NCBI RefSeq assembly: GCF_026240095.1
Contig: NZ_JAPIVG010000005.1
Span: 124,001-188,000 of the forward strand
Direction of reading: 5' to 3'
Origin: Pedobacter sandarakinus
GTDB taxonomy: Bacteria; Bacteroidota; Bacteroidia; Sphingobacteriales; Sphingobacteriaceae
DNA length: 64,000 nucleotides
Of this stretch, positions 53,891 through 64,000 are shown piece after piece. Every line of letters begins with the position of its first letter. The first letter of the stretch is position 1. A model generated the notes under the pieces. The model did no database searches, was not told the DNA's origin, and saw only the letters and a program-made list of their open reading frames with translations. The translations under genes were made by a program, and so were the position numbers.

Positions 53891-56029
53891 TTGAAACCCA
53901 CTAAAAGCTCTGCAGGAAAATATCTGATTGTTGTATTTTTAATTTTGTTGATTTTTGGAATAACCCTCGGGTTGTTTGTTAATTTCTCTAAAGTACCATT
54001 GTTAAAATCGGTAAATAAAATTGTTCGTGTGCACAATGATTTTTCAAGGTTAGACAATTGTATTTTTAAACTTTACAACGCAGAAAACGATTGTAGGATG
54101 TTTGTGGTTAGTGGCGACCGGGATTATTATTTTCAATTTACCAAAGAGATCATGGAGGTTTCGGTTACGATCGACTCCCTGGCGCAGGAAGAGCTAAAAG
54201 AAAAGCCATTATCATCTGCATATTTCGAAACCTTAATCAGGCAGAAAAAGGTACGCACACTTCAATTTATCCAGCTTAAACGATTATCGGATAGCTTAAT
54301 TAATTTTTCTTTCCAGTTTGATAGTGTTGCCGCGAATGCTATTCCCGCAGTAAAAGCTTTTAAGGCCGACCAGTTTAAAAGTGTTGTAAAAATTGATACC
54401 ATCAAATCTGCCCCTCCTGTACAACATAAAAAACGGATGTTCGGTCGTATTGTAGACGCCATTAAATCTAAAAACAAAAGAGCAAATGACAGCGCTAAAA
54501 TAACCATTATTAAAACAACGGTTTCTGACAAAACTGCCGCTGCAGAATTGGCTTATAACAAATTGAAGTTAAAGGCTGTTAGCGATTACTATCTACGTCT
54601 CTACCGCATTAACAAAACATTAAAAACGAAAGAAAAGCAGCTTTTGGTAGTCAATCACCAATTGGTAACTAGTATTGTTAATACACTCAAAGATTATAAA
54701 GCCAGTGAAACCAAATATTATAACGCCGTTAGGCAATTGGTTGCTGTTTCTACCTACAGTACTATCGAAAATTTAGACAGATTTTCTTTCATTCTGATAA
54801 TGTTTGCAACGGGCTTACTGTTGTTTGTATTTTTTACCATCTATAATTTCTACAAAAATGAAAAGGCCCTGGTAGAGGTAAGCAACAAGGCTACCTTGTA
54901 TGCACTATCGAAAAGTCGGTTCCTGGCCAATATGAGTCACGAAATCAGAACGCCACTTAATTCAATCATCGGGTTTTCAGAGCAACTAAGTCAGGCCGAC
55001 CTCCAAACCGAAGAAAAACAGCAAGTTGGTGCCATTAGAAATTCTTCCGTTATGTTGCTGGATGTGGTGAATGACATCCTTGATTTTTCGAAATACGAAA
55101 CGGGAAAGGTTATTTTAGATCGAGTTGCATTTTCGCCGTATGTGGCGATAATTGATGTTTTCGAAAGTATGAAAATTCAAGCAGGTAAGAAAAAGATTGG
55201 CTTCATATCGAAAATGTCTTTCAACAACGAGGTGTATATTATGGGCGATCCACTTCGTTTGAAGCAGCTAATTATGAATCTACTTAGCAATGCCATTAAA
55301 TTTACCAAAGCAGGTGAGGTTTCTTTAACAGCAGATTTAGTTATCACCCAAAGTAATAAGGCCAATTTAAAGGTGAGTATTAAAGATACAGGCTTAGGTA
55401 TTAATCCTATAGATCAGAAAATCATTTTTGATGAGTTTGCGCAAGTCTACTATTCATCAACCAAAGAGAAACAACAAGGTACTGGCCTTGGTTTAGCCAT
55501 CTGCAAAAAGATTGTAGAATTTCATGGTGGCACCATAAATGTGACCAGCGAAGAGAAGACCGGCTCTACTTTCTCTTTCGACCTGCCATATGAAATTACC
55601 ACAAAACCCCTTATAATTAACGAAGGGAGGGTAAAAGGGGATGTTGCCGCACTTGCAGGTAAGCGAATTTTGCTGGCAGATGATAATATGCTGAATATTC
55701 TACTGGCAAGTACGATATTAAAAAAATACAGTGTGAATTTGGATGCTGCCTATAATGGTAAAGAGGCGCTTGAATTATTTGAAGAGAACAACTATGATTT
55801 GGTATTGACCGATATCCAAATGCCGGAAATGGGCGGTATAGAACTTACCCAGAACATTCGGAACAATTTAGATGGAGCGAAAAAACGCACTCCAATTCTA
55901 GGTGTTACGGCAAACGTAATGCAAGAGGATAGGGAAAAATACCTCACATCTGGTATGAACGAGCTGGTGCTTAAACCATTTTTAGAGCAAGAACTAATGG
56001 ATAAAGTGATGCGCTTGTTAAAAGCCTAA
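53891..56029 (+). CDS. Hybrid sensor histidine kinase/response regulator
   Basis: A 712-residue protein with TTG start. One membrane helix lies at about 12-33 and a second near 295-318; the helical extracytoplasmic part between them is the sensor and has no known domain. A basic segment (HKKRMFGRIVDAIKSKNKR) interrupts it near 178. HisKA follows with the phosphoacceptor His350 in MSHEIRTPLNSIIGF, then HATPase (NLLSNAIKFT, GTGLGLAICKKI), then a receiver domain with Asp641 in LTDIQMPEMGG and Lys in VLKPF. No DNA-binding output is present, so a separate regulator or phosphotransfer protein must carry the signal. It ends 22 bases from the convergent BrkB-like gene. Confidence 0.92.
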   Translation: MKPTKSSAGKYLIVVFLILLIFGITLGLFVNFSKVPLLKSVNKIVRVHNDFSRLDNCIFKLYNAENDCRMFVVSGDRDYYFQFTKEIMEVSVTIDSLAQEELKEKPLSSAYFETLIRQKKVRTLQFIQLKRLSDSLINFSFQFDSVAANAIPAVKAFKADQFKSVVKIDTIKSAPPVQHKKRMFGRIVDAIKSKNKRANDSAKITIIKTTVSDKTAAAELAYNKLKLKAVSDYYLRLYRINKTLKTKEKQLLVVNHQLVTSIVNTLKDYKASETKYYNAVRQLVAVSTYSTIENLDRFSFILIMFATGLLLFVFFTIYNFYKNEKALVEVSNKATLYALSKSRFLANMSHEIRTPLNSIIGFSEQLSQADLQTEEKQQVGAIRNSSVMLLDVVNDILDFSKYETGKVILDRVAFSPYVAIIDVFESMKIQAGKKKIGFISKMSFNNEVYIMGDPLRLKQLIMNLLSNAIKFTKAGEVSLTADLVITQSNKANLKVSIKDTGLGINPIDQKIIFDEFAQVYYSSTKEKQQGTGLGLAICKKIVEFHGGTINVTSEEKTGSTFSFDLPYEITTKPLIINEGRVKGDVAALAGKRILLADDNMLNILLASTILKKYSVNLDAAYNGKEALELFEENNYDLVLTDIQMPEMGGIELTQNIRNNLDGAKKRTPILGVTANVMQEDREKYLTSGMNELVLKPFLEQELMDKVMRLLKA

Positions 56030-56051
56030 TTACGGAAAGAATTTATACGCA

Positions 56052-57074
56052 TTAACTTTCTGGTGCGTTCACTGTATTTTCTGGATGCTGCGGAGGTAAA
56101 ACATCTACTTTCTTCTCTACAATAGTAATTTTAGTAAAAACCGCGTATTTTGACGGGGCAATTCCGCCATCGTATTTTTCGGCATAGGCCTGGGTGAATT
56201 CTGCTCCAAAATATAAAATAATTGAAGTGTAATAGATCCACAGGAGAATGACGATGATTGAACTTGCTGCTCCGAATGCAGAACCTGGATTGCCTTTCTC
56301 GATATAAATGCCGATGAGATATTTTCCCAGACTGAACAATATTGCTGTAAACAGCGCTCCTAAAATGGCCGATCTCCACTTGATTACTACGTCTGGCAAT
56401 ACCTTAAAAATAACTGTAAAAACTGCAGTAACGGCGGCAAGTGTTATTACATTGTTGAGAATGTAAATAAGCAAAGCCATAGTGTTATCGGCAACAGGTA
56501 ACACTTTATCTATCTCCGTTTGTGATATCAGGGCTGTTAATTTATCGCCTAAACCAACAACTACGCTATTAATTACCAGGGATACCAGCAACAGAAAACC
56601 CATCGATACGATCAGTGAGAATGATAGTAGCCTGTTGGTAAGCATTTTCAGCCAACCTTTTTTGGGGATTGCTTTAACCTTCCAAATCATGTTAATGCTG
56701 TCTTGTATTTCGATGAAGATTGCCGTAGATCCGATGATTAGTGTGGCAATACCCACAATTAGGCCGATGGTAGACTGGCCAGATTTGTTGGCATGTTCTA
56801 CAAAACCCTGAATCTGGGTTGTAGCCTCAGGGCCGACCATGTCATTCACCTGAGCAAAAAATTTGTTTCTTGTACTGGTGTTCATGGCATCGCCGAAAAA
56901 TAGCGTTGCCGCAGACAATACGATAATGATTAGCGGCGTAAGTGAAAATATGGTGTAATATGCCAAAGACGCACTTAGTTTTGTTATTCTATCTTCAGCA
57001 AAACCTTTGCCGGCAGCTATAAAAAGTTGGTAAAGTGCTATAAAAAAACTTTTGATTTTGTTTATTAACTTCAT
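56052..57074 (-). CDS. YihY/BrkB family inner-membrane protein
   Basis: A 340-residue protein with about six membrane helices. The conserved beginning ITKLSASLAYYTIFSLTPLIIIV, the GSTAIFIEIQDSINMIWKVK segment and GSAFGAASSIIVILLWIYYTSIILYFGAEFTQ near the end are the marks of the family. The tail after residue 300 is polar. The old ribonuclease BN label of such proteins is wrong; their role is unknown. It directly follows tamL (eight-base gap), so envelope function is likely. Confidence 0.92.
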   Translation of the reverse strand: MKLINKIKSFFIALYQLFIAAGKGFAEDRITKLSASLAYYTIFSLTPLIIIVLSAATLFFGDAMNTSTRNKFFAQVNDMVGPEATTQIQGFVEHANKSGQSTIGLIVGIATLIIGSTAIFIEIQDSINMIWKVKAIPKKGWLKMLTNRLLSFSLIVSMGFLLLVSLVINSVVVGLGDKLTALISQTEIDKVLPVADNTMALLIYILNNVITLAAVTAVFTVIFKVLPDVVIKWRSAILGALFTAILFSLGKYLIGIYIEKGNPGSAFGAASSIIVILLWIYYTSIILYFGAEFTQAYAEKYDGGIAPSKYAVFTKITIVEKKVDVLPPQHPENTVNAPES

Positions 57075-57082
57075 TCTGACTA

Positions 57083-59398
57083 TTAAAAAGGATATCCAAT
57101 CCCAATATTAAAAATTAAATTCTGACGGCGCCAGTCTTTATTTCCAAACGATATGTCATCGAAAACCCAACGTTGTCCTTCAGCAAGATACGGTTTACGA
57201 ACTGGAAACGCCACATCTAACCTAATAACAAAAATCGTTGCATCTACACGAAGTCCTGCACCGGTTCCAACTGCAAGTTCGCTAAGGGCATTCTTAAATT
57301 TGAAACCAGATCCCAGTCTTGCGGTCTCGGGTCTGCCGGGTTCCCCAAGATCCTCTTTTCGAAGCCAAATGTTTCCTGCGTCTACAAATAATGCGCCGTA
57401 CAATACGCTCACCAGCTTAAACCTTAACTCTGAATTAAGCATCAGTTTAATGTCTCCACCTTGATCTGCAAAAAAAGCATCGTCTGGCACTTTATACGTA
57501 CCGGGGCCTAAAGTTCTGGCTGGAAACGCCCGGATATCGTTACTTCCGCCTGCAAAGAATTGACGTACAAAAGGTAGTGATGTACTGCTTCCGTAAGCAT
57601 ATCCGTAGCCTAAGTTAAGCCTGTTTGCCCAGGTTAGGTTACGTGTAATTTTATAGTAATCACGTAAATCCGCTTCCACCCTTACAAATTGAGAAAGGGG
57701 GACATTGAATAAGGTACGTTCGCCAAAATCATTTTTCGGAACAAATGCGCCCCAAAGATTACCGCCTGTTTCTATCGATCCGAAGAAATAAGTGTTATTA
57801 CGGCGGTTGGTTTCCATTTGGTTGGTGAAGGTAAAGTTATAATTACTTCCAATAATGAATTGATTTTGCAATGTTGTTCTTAACAGGGGATTAGCTCTAA
57901 ACAAGCTATCTCTAGCATTTGAATCTGGAAAGCCGGTAGAAACGTAGCTAACTGATATCGGATTAAAGTTATGCTCCTTGTATTGATTTTCTTTAAAGTT
58001 GTACCCAAATTCGCCCTTAAAAGCATGTAACGTATATTCTGAACCTCTATTTAGCATCTGGTAAGACAAAGATGCAATGGTTTTAGGAATGAAAGCGTTT
58101 GTACTGTTCGGTTTATAGAAGGGAACAATGAATCTTGGAAAAGTTAATTTGGCTTCGGTTGTTAGCGAAAGTGAATTCCGCCCAACTGATGTTCCTTTAA
58201 CTTGAGTTTCGAAACCACCACTTGCGCTAACATCCAACTGCTCTGCACCCCTAAAAAGATTCCTGGTGGTTTGTGTCACCTTCACTTCAGAACCTACAAA
58301 ATTATTCGATTTACTAGTTCCTGTAACTGAAAAGGTTAATGAATTTTTCTTAAGTGGTGTAAGGTAGATGTTGAGGTCCAGCTGGTTGTTTCTAAAACTA
58401 TCAAGAGGTAAAAATTCTGCTCGCACATCTTGAAATGCGCCAATATTTACCATCCTATTTAAAGATTGATTGTGATCTTTACGATTGTACAGCTCGCCTT
58501 TTTGAAAGAATACTAAGCGATCGAATAAACGAGGCTTGAAGGTATTCTTATCATCGTAAATACTGAAATCGTTATAAGGTAGCGGAGTCAAATTTCTTAA
58601 GATACTGTCTCGTCTCAGCGAATAATTCGGATAGATGTTGATGTTTTTAATGGTGTAAGGTTTTAGCCCAGCATCTGGAGCGATATCTTTCACTTTGATA
58701 TTTACATTTACCAGGTTTTTGCTGATGGTACTATCAACTTGCATAATGAGATAGTCTGGGCTGAAATAAAAATACCCATTTTCTTTCAAGTCGTTATCTA
58801 TCCTTACTCGCTCGTTTTTGTAAACATCTAAGTCATAAAAATCACCTACTTTTAAAAGCGTTTTATCTTTATTTGTATTGATGATTTTCGTCAACACGCC
58901 AGAATCTGGTGGAAAGGTAACTTTATTAATTTTATACCTGATGCCAGTTTCGGCAGTATAAATTGCTTTACCTTTTTTATCTTTTACTACAGTATCTCCA
59001 GTTACTGCAGCTTGTAGGTAGCCTTGGCTTAGAAGGTAGCTCGTTAATACATCGTTGTTATATTTCAGTTTAACTTCACTTAATAAAACCGGCGGTTCGC
59101 CTTGCCTACGTAACCAATTTCTAAAACCTTTCGGTTTTTTAGGTTCGCCGGCCAGGTTATATATGCCCAGCTTAAATTTTATCCCCAGAATAGATTTGTT
59201 TGGTCTGGGCCTGGTTTTACTTTCCAAATCAGTTTTTACCTGTTTTTCATTGGCAATTTTACCCGAAGAATCGGGATTTATTTTCACTTCTGCGCCAGTA
59301 TATAAAATTTGTCCGGGTTTTAGCGATTTTGTACTACTACAGCCCGCGTAAACTAAACAGGCCAATAAAAATAAAATAGGTCTAGTTAGTTGTCTCAT
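57083..59398 (-). CDS. tamL: TamL: lipidated Omp85/BamA-family outer-membrane assembly protein
   Basis: The start ATG 59398 gives a normal lipoprotein signal peptide with lipobox YAGC (Cys20); a start six codons earlier is possible. The 771-residue protein has POTRA-like repeats in its first half (VKLKYNNDVLTSYLLSQGYLQ, then RIDNDLKENGYFYFSPDYL) and a surface-antigen beta barrel in the second (FFAGGSNDIRAFPARTLGPG, then the final strand ending in GIGYPF with terminal Phe). In Bacteroidota such lipidated TamA relatives pair with TamB. The tamB-like gene lies immediately upstream and overlaps it by 17 bases, so the two are translated together. Confidence 0.93.
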   Translation of the reverse strand: MRQLTRPILFLLACLVYAGCSSTKSLKPGQILYTGAEVKINPDSSGKIANEKQVKTDLESKTRPRPNKSILGIKFKLGIYNLAGEPKKPKGFRNWLRRQGEPPVLLSEVKLKYNNDVLTSYLLSQGYLQAAVTGDTVVKDKKGKAIYTAETGIRYKINKVTFPPDSGVLTKIINTNKDKTLLKVGDFYDLDVYKNERVRIDNDLKENGYFYFSPDYLIMQVDSTISKNLVNVNIKVKDIAPDAGLKPYTIKNINIYPNYSLRRDSILRNLTPLPYNDFSIYDDKNTFKPRLFDRLVFFQKGELYNRKDHNQSLNRMVNIGAFQDVRAEFLPLDSFRNNQLDLNIYLTPLKKNSLTFSVTGTSKSNNFVGSEVKVTQTTRNLFRGAEQLDVSASGGFETQVKGTSVGRNSLSLTTEAKLTFPRFIVPFYKPNSTNAFIPKTIASLSYQMLNRGSEYTLHAFKGEFGYNFKENQYKEHNFNPISVSYVSTGFPDSNARDSLFRANPLLRTTLQNQFIIGSNYNFTFTNQMETNRRNNTYFFGSIETGGNLWGAFVPKNDFGERTLFNVPLSQFVRVEADLRDYYKITRNLTWANRLNLGYGYAYGSSTSLPFVRQFFAGGSNDIRAFPARTLGPGTYKVPDDAFFADQGGDIKLMLNSELRFKLVSVLYGALFVDAGNIWLRKEDLGEPGRPETARLGSGFKFKNALSELAVGTGAGLRVDATIFVIRLDVAFPVRKPYLAEGQRWVFDDISFGNKDWRRQNLIFNIGIGYPF

Positions 59399-62300
59399 CT
59401 TGTGCTCTCTGTTCAATGTTTCTATTTCTTCTATTTCTCTTCTTTTGGAATATCTCTCTAAACTTGTTATAGTCTACCACTAGTGTAAATCCTAAACCTG
59501 TTTCTATTATTTGGCCTTGCACAATCACATCATTTTGGTTTCTCCTATAGGCTCTTAAACGATACCTGCCATCATTTGATAATGCATATTCTACATTAAC
59601 ATTTCCCGCAATATCGGTCGATTTTTCGCCAGGTGCCTGCGGACCTTCCAGGGCGAAAGAGCTTCCTACCGTTACTGTTAAACGATCATTCAGTAATTTC
59701 TTAGATAGGCCTACTTCCAAATCAGTTTTTTGTTCTAACGATCCAGTAGAATAATCTTCGGATGAGTTAACACCAAAATTAAGATCTACTCCCTGGATTA
59801 AGTCTGAAGTAAGGTTATTCAACTGCTCGGTTAATAATTTGCTTACGCTCGAACGAGCAAGGGTAGAAACCCCACCGCCGCCACCGGCTAAACTTTGGAA
59901 AGGATTATTGGCAATGAACCTGTTTAAAGCCAACAAAGCAAAAACCTGTTTGTTCAACTCACTTTCATCTCTGTTTACATTTTGCAACTTGGTATAGGCC
60001 AAGCTTCCGATTTGCGTTCCGCGTTCGTTTTCTGGTAGGTCTATCCTAAAAGAAATGATTGGCTTCAATAATTCGCCTTTCATCATCAGGTAAACCTGAA
60101 AAGGAATTTTTGTTTTTGCCTGCACTAAATCAGGCTGATTTAATAAGTCTATCGGCGCCGCGTTTACCTCGTACATCGCTGTAAGGTTTACGTTTGCAGC
60201 GGTTGGCTCTCCTGTCCATACAATGGTACTTCCTTTTACCAATCTAAATTCCTTTTTACCTAACGGACCAACAGATAAGTTGTAAGACCCATCGATAACC
60301 TCATATCTACCTGTCAAACTAATTTTTCCACTAGGATCCATCGTTGCGTTTAAATCGGCATCGCCTTTAATGTTTAATGCATCGCCATTAGAAGGGTCTA
60401 CTACTACGTTCAACTCTGCCTCTGGGTCTATACTGATTTTGGCTACCAGATTTACGCCTTTTATCGGAGATTTACTTATGCTATCTACTTTCAAAGCTTT
60501 TTGACCGTTAAATGGTGGTGCATCTGCATCGATAAATTGAACAATCCCTTCCTGATCGATAACTGCGGGGTCGTTAGCCGGAACGGCGAAAAAGAACTTG
60601 GTACCTTTATTTACCCTAAGATCCATGTTAACATCTGGCTGGTTCAAATCTCCACGCACACGAATTGTGCTGGTGATGAAAACCGTGCCGTAAATCATCT
60701 CGTTATCTGCAGCGGTAGAGTTAATAGCCCTGAAATTATTCATACGAAGGTCTAAACCAAAGCGATAATTCTTGTAATCTTTGGTATAAACTTTTCCATT
60801 AATCGTTGCTTTTTGGTTAAGCGAATCGAGCATTGTAAAGTTATTAAAGCTAATCCCCTCATTGGTAAACGAGATTTTTTCATTCGGTAAACGGAAATAT
60901 GAGTTAACATAGGCTACGTTTATCCCGGCATTATTGAAGGTTAAATCGCCTAAGATTTTGGGTGCAGTTAATGCACCTTTCACCGTTAGTGCCCCTGTTA
61001 GCGTTCCAGTTCCATTCTTTAACTGGCCTTGAGATAAGCTTTCGATATTCTTCATCTCAATCTTATCAATGTTTACCGTCAAATCAAGTGCACTTTCAGG
61101 CGCAGTGTAATAGAAGCCATTTACTCGAAGGTCGTGCACGCCGGTTAATGCTACATTTACTTCGAAAGCATTCTTAGTGTTATTGTTTACTGCCACACGT
61201 AAAGTTCCTAATTCATCTTTTTGGTAGCGAAGTTGATCAATAGTAAGGTTAGCTTCAAACTTCGGTGTAGATGCCAAATCTGCTACTTTCGCGGTTCCAT
61301 TTAAGCGTCCACCCACCAGCGTGGTATCAGTCTCTGCAAATTTGGTTAGGGTTTCCAATTGGAAATCTTTAAACTCTACATTTAATGGCGCATTGGGCTG
61401 TGAAGGGTTACTATTAATTGATAGCGACTGCCCACTGTTGCTGATAGCAAATTGATTAACCAAAATGCCAGATTGACCAAACTGGATGAAGTTGTCCTGG
61501 GAAACGACCCATTTCTGATAGTCTAATAAAAGTTTTTGTGGGTCGAGGCTAAATTTAAAATCTTTATTAATGGATTGGAAATTACCGCCAATTACATATT
61601 TATCTCTTAATTGCCTATCTCTTAAGAAAACATTTACGCCCAAGTTGTTATTGGCAGCAGCACCGCTTATTTCTGTATTAAACAATGATATGGAAGGGCT
61701 TTGCAAACTTTTAACTGTTAGCGCATAGGCCAATCTATTATTGGCATTATTAATATCTATTACTGTTGTATCTACTTTAAAATCGCCGTAAACCACCTGG
61801 GGGAAGTTTCCCTTAATTTGTAGGCTATCTTTTTGGGTATCAATTAAGCCATAAAATTGAGATGATTTAAAGACAGTAAGTTCAGGAACAAATTGTTTTA
61901 ATAGCTTAGAATCGTAAACCTGAATATTAAAACGTAAACGCTGATCGAGTATTTTAGCTACCTGTCCGAAAGTATAATACTTATTAATCTCATTGATGAC
62001 TGCACTGCCAACTTTGGTTAATTGATATTTTCCATCAATCTTAGCTGAAAGGATTTCCGATCTTAAGGTTAGCTCATTTTCTTCTGCGGTAGATTTTGCC
62101 CTTACAGAAATGGTATCTACGTTGATTCTTTGCTGGTCCTTTACCACCTGCAATCCGGTTACATCTACCGAACCATTGAGGTAGTCGGCATCTGCCGTTT
62201 TCAAATCAACATTAATTAGGCCAGCAGCACTTAATACCGTTGGGCTGAAATTTAAAGCTTGTAGGTTTACCTGTTTTAGATCTAAATTAGCCTTAACTGC

Positions 62301-64000
62301 CGGATATTTGCCGCCAAGACTCACATTAGCATCGAGTTTAAAATTAGCATTGCTATCTGGCATGCTACTTTTTATCGCAACATTTTGATTAGCATAAGTT
62401 CCGGCCAAATTTAAATTGCGGTAAGTATATTTATTGTAATAGGCATTGATAACTCTGGCATTAAATTTTGCATTGATTTTTTTAGGGTCTAAACCCGTAC
62501 CTGCCACATCGGCTTTAACCGTTACACGGCCTAATTTAGGTTGCATTTTTAATAATCTGCCTACATTGAAGTTATTTAGGCTAACATCTGCTTTGTATCG
62601 TTCGCGACCTTTCGGACCATTCATCGATGCAGTTAACACCGCACCACCCATGTCGGTCTGGATATTCATATTCGTGTTGAAATCCGTCATTGAACCTTTG
62701 AAATTACCACGGGCGTTAATTACATTTGGCAATTCGATGCTCGGCGGAAGAGATTTACGGGGAACCGCTACCAGGATATCGTTTTTGGTAACATATAATT
62801 TTTTAATGTTCAGGTTGAGGTACGTTTTGTTAATATCTGGTAAACCCTTCGCGGTACCACTGATATCTATCTGCGTATTTTTTAGACCTGTAATTTGTAG
62901 TTTTGGAATATTCAAATTATTCAGGTAGCCATTTACATCAGCGTTGAGCGTAATTTTTTCATTTCGATAATTCGCAGGAATTGCATCGCTAAAGTAACCG
63001 GCATCTTTCAACCCAATAGCGGTATTTTTAAAACTGAGTGCCAATTTCACTCTTTCAGGATGTTTTGTAAGGTCATCCATGGAGGTAAAGTTTAATTCAG
63101 TACTATTCTCGATATTCGTATTCGGGGTTTTCAGCACGAAGTTGCTCAGCTTAATCTGCTTATCGTTATAGATGGCATCACCTTTTAATACGTTCAGCGC
63201 AAACCCACTTTTCTCATTTAAAGAGCCATTTTTTACATTTGCTTTTATGCCATCTGCACTATAACTCACATCACCAGCACCAAAATTTAGGTTGGTAATT
63301 TTAAGGTGATTAAAATCCATTCCCTTTGCTGCCGGTTTTGCTGCCAGGTTATCGAATTGGAAACTATTATCAGCAAGGCTGATGTTTTTGATGAGCAAAC
63401 CTAGCGGTGATTTTTGAGGTGCAACTGTATCCTTAACCTTTTTTAAATCGTTGCTTGGTGCGGGTTTGAAAGCGAAAAGAATGTTCGATTTATTTAATTT
63501 GGCATCGCCAACGGTGTATTTGCTGTTGGTTAAATCTACTTTTAAATCTACCAAGCCCAATTCGTTTACATCAGCAACCGCTTTGGTAGTAGAAATCTGG
63601 TCATCGTAATTTACCTTCACATTATTGAATGCAAAATTTTCTACCTCTATTAAAGGTAATTTTCCGGTCGCTTTTTCGCTGCTATCTACACTATTTGTTA
63701 CATGCTGAACCAAAGTTACCAATGGTTTTTGCTGCAGATAGCGCAGCGAGGTATTGTTTAAGGCCAAATCGCGAATAACATAATGTTGGTTGGCTAAATC
63801 GAAGGTTTTCAGCTTCGTTTTGAAGGCCCCGAGGTATAGTTTTACGTCGTTCCCTGCAACGTCATCTCGGTAGGTGATGCCAATATCTTCAAATGAAACT
63901 TTATCGACAGAAAATTTGAGCGTAGAAGTGGTGTCTTGATCTACTTTTTCTTCAGGTTTCTTTTGATCGCTCATAAAAGCATCAACGAGAAAAGAGAAGT
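59382..64000 (-). CDS. tamB: TamB-like translocation/assembly module protein (5' end outside window)
   Basis: The frame remains open to the window edge, and the methionine at 63974 is not preceded by a membrane anchor, so the N-terminus lies outside. At least 1538 residues are present: a repetitive beta-rich body and the conserved C-terminal domain with STIVWTGEPTAANVNLTAMYE and the IISFRIDLPENERG segment near 1330-1380, then a Gly-rich stretch (SLAGGGGGVST). It overlaps tamL, its likely outer-membrane partner. The end is basic and Arg-rich (KKRNRRNRN). It is related in architecture to the orphan at 20838-25316, so this genome has at least two paralogues. Confidence 0.95.
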   Translation of the reverse strand, partial: FSFLVDAFMSDQKKPEEKVDQDTTSTLKFSVDKVSFEDIGITYRDDVAGNDVKLYLGAFKTKLKTFDLANQHYVIRDLALNNTSLRYLQQKPLVTLVQHVTNSVDSSEKATGKLPLIEVENFAFNNVKVNYDDQISTTKAVADVNELGLVDLKVDLTNSKYTVGDAKLNKSNILFAFKPAPSNDLKKVKDTVAPQKSPLGLLIKNISLADNSFQFDNLAAKPAAKGMDFNHLKITNLNFGAGDVSYSADGIKANVKNGSLNEKSGFALNVLKGDAIYNDKQIKLSNFVLKTPNTNIENSTELNFTSMDDLTKHPERVKLALSFKNTAIGLKDAGYFSDAIPANYRNEKITLNADVNGYLNNLNIPKLQITGLKNTQIDISGTAKGLPDINKTYLNLNIKKLYVTKNDILVAVPRKSLPPSIELPNVINARGNFKGSMTDFNTNMNIQTDMGGAVLTASMNGPKGRERYKADVSLNNFNVGRLLKMQPKLGRVTVKADVAGTGLDPKKINAKFNARVINAYYNKYTYRNLNLAGTYANQNVAIKSSMPDSNANFKLDANVSLGGKYPAVKANLDLKQVNLQALNFSPTVLSAAGLINVDLKTADADYLNGSVDVTGLQVVKDQQRINVDTISVRAKSTAEENELTLRSEILSAKIDGKYQLTKVGSAVINEINKYYTFGQVAKILDQRLRFNIQVYDSKLLKQFVPELTVFKSSQFYGLIDTQKDSLQIKGNFPQVVYGDFKVDTTVIDINNANNRLAYALTVKSLQSPSISLFNTEISGAAANNNLGVNVFLRDRQLRDKYVIGGNFQSINKDFKFSLDPQKLLLDYQKWVVSQDNFIQFGQSGILVNQFAISNSGQSLSINSNPSQPNAPLNVEFKDFQLETLTKFAETDTTLVGGRLNGTAKVADLASTPKFEANLTIDQLRYQKDELGTLRVAVNNNTKNAFEVNVALTGVHDLRVNGFYYTAPESALDLTVNIDKIEMKNIESLSQGQLKNGTGTLTGALTVKGALTAPKILGDLTFNNAGINVAYVNSYFRLPNEKISFTNEGISFNNFTMLDSLNQKATINGKVYTKDYKNYRFGLDLRMNNFRAINSTAADNEMIYGTVFITSTIRVRGDLNQPDVNMDLRVNKGTKFFFAVPANDPAVIDQEGIVQFIDADAPPFNGQKALKVDSISKSPIKGVNLVAKISIDPEAELNVVVDPSNGDALNIKGDADLNATMDPSGKISLTGRYEVIDGSYNLSVGPLGKKEFRLVKGSTIVWTGEPTAANVNLTAMYEVNAAPIDLLNQPDLVQAKTKIPFQVYLMMKGELLKPIISFRIDLPENERGTQIGSLAYTKLQNVNRDESELNKQVFALLALNRFIANNPFQSLAGGGGGVSTLARSSVSKLLTEQLNNLTSDLIQGVDLNFGVNSSEDYSTGSLEQKTDLEVGLSKKLLNDRLTVTVGSSFALEGPQAPGEKSTDIAGNVNVEYALSNDGRYRLRAYRRNQNDVIVQGQIIETGLGFTLVVDYNKFREIFQKKRNRRNRNIEQRAQDETTN

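Noticed and set aside
1..64000. CRISPR array, rRNA operon or insertion sequence
   Set aside because: No regularly spaced repeats, no rRNA-like stretch and no transposase frame were seen on either strand.

Overview
The window looks like chromosomal DNA of a Bacteroidota bacterium of the Sphingobacteriaceae type (Pedobacter-like), with the right-hand part of an integrative conjugative element at its left edge. The assignment rests on gene families typical of the phylum (TraJ/K/M/N conjugation proteins, DUF4099/DUF3945, DUF3098, the TamL/TamB pair, YitT), on repeated TAnnTTTG -7 promoter elements, weak ribosome binding sites and frequent TTG/GTG starts. No taxonomic marker such as rRNA is present, so the genus is an inference.

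Positions 1 to about 17385, all on the + strand, belong to the element. First comes a tightly packed, translationally coupled conjugation block: four related small exported proteins (the first cut by the window edge), TraJ (VirB6-like), TraK (VirB8-like), a small membrane protein in the TraL position, TraM (VirB10-like), TraN (VirB9-like) and a coupling ATPase. Then comes an accessory block: a small conserved protein, an M23 peptidoglycan endopeptidase, an ArdC-type antirestriction protein, a DUF4099/DUF3945 protein, several hypotheticals, a Dam-type adenine methylase and, coupled to it, a protein that resembles the ADP-ribosyltransferases of phage and plasmid polyvalent proteins. A large serine recombinase closes the element. 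Its last codons run into a tRNA-Met gene on the opposite strand and its stop codon overlaps the anticodon, so the tRNA 3' part is the probable attachment site. The VirB4 ATPase, relaxase and other end of the element must lie left of the window.

From 17419 onward the DNA is visibly more AT-rich and carries housekeeping genes. The + strand has a START-like protein, an LptF/LptG permease and RibBA, followed by a convergent TamB-like protein and divergent TsaD. RecA, Nth, an AraJ-like exporter and an ECF sigma factor with a small partner follow on the - strand. UvrA and a LysE-like protein are on +. A DUF2157 protein and a Kef-type antiporter are on -. A - strand cluster ftsX, DUF3098, uppP, truB, yitT, ribF joins cell division, undecaprenyl phosphate recycling, tRNA modification and FAD synthesis.

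The right third carries a lipocalin-like lipoprotein and LeuS (+), a RhlE-like helicase, a GPH-type transporter and an amino acid permease (-), ParE and a hybrid histidine kinase (+), and a - strand envelope cluster: a second, incomplete TamB-like protein, its lipidated Omp85 partner TamL and a BrkB/YihY membrane protein. Clear Rho-independent terminators separate many of these units, and at least two extragenic palindromic repeats lie between genes.
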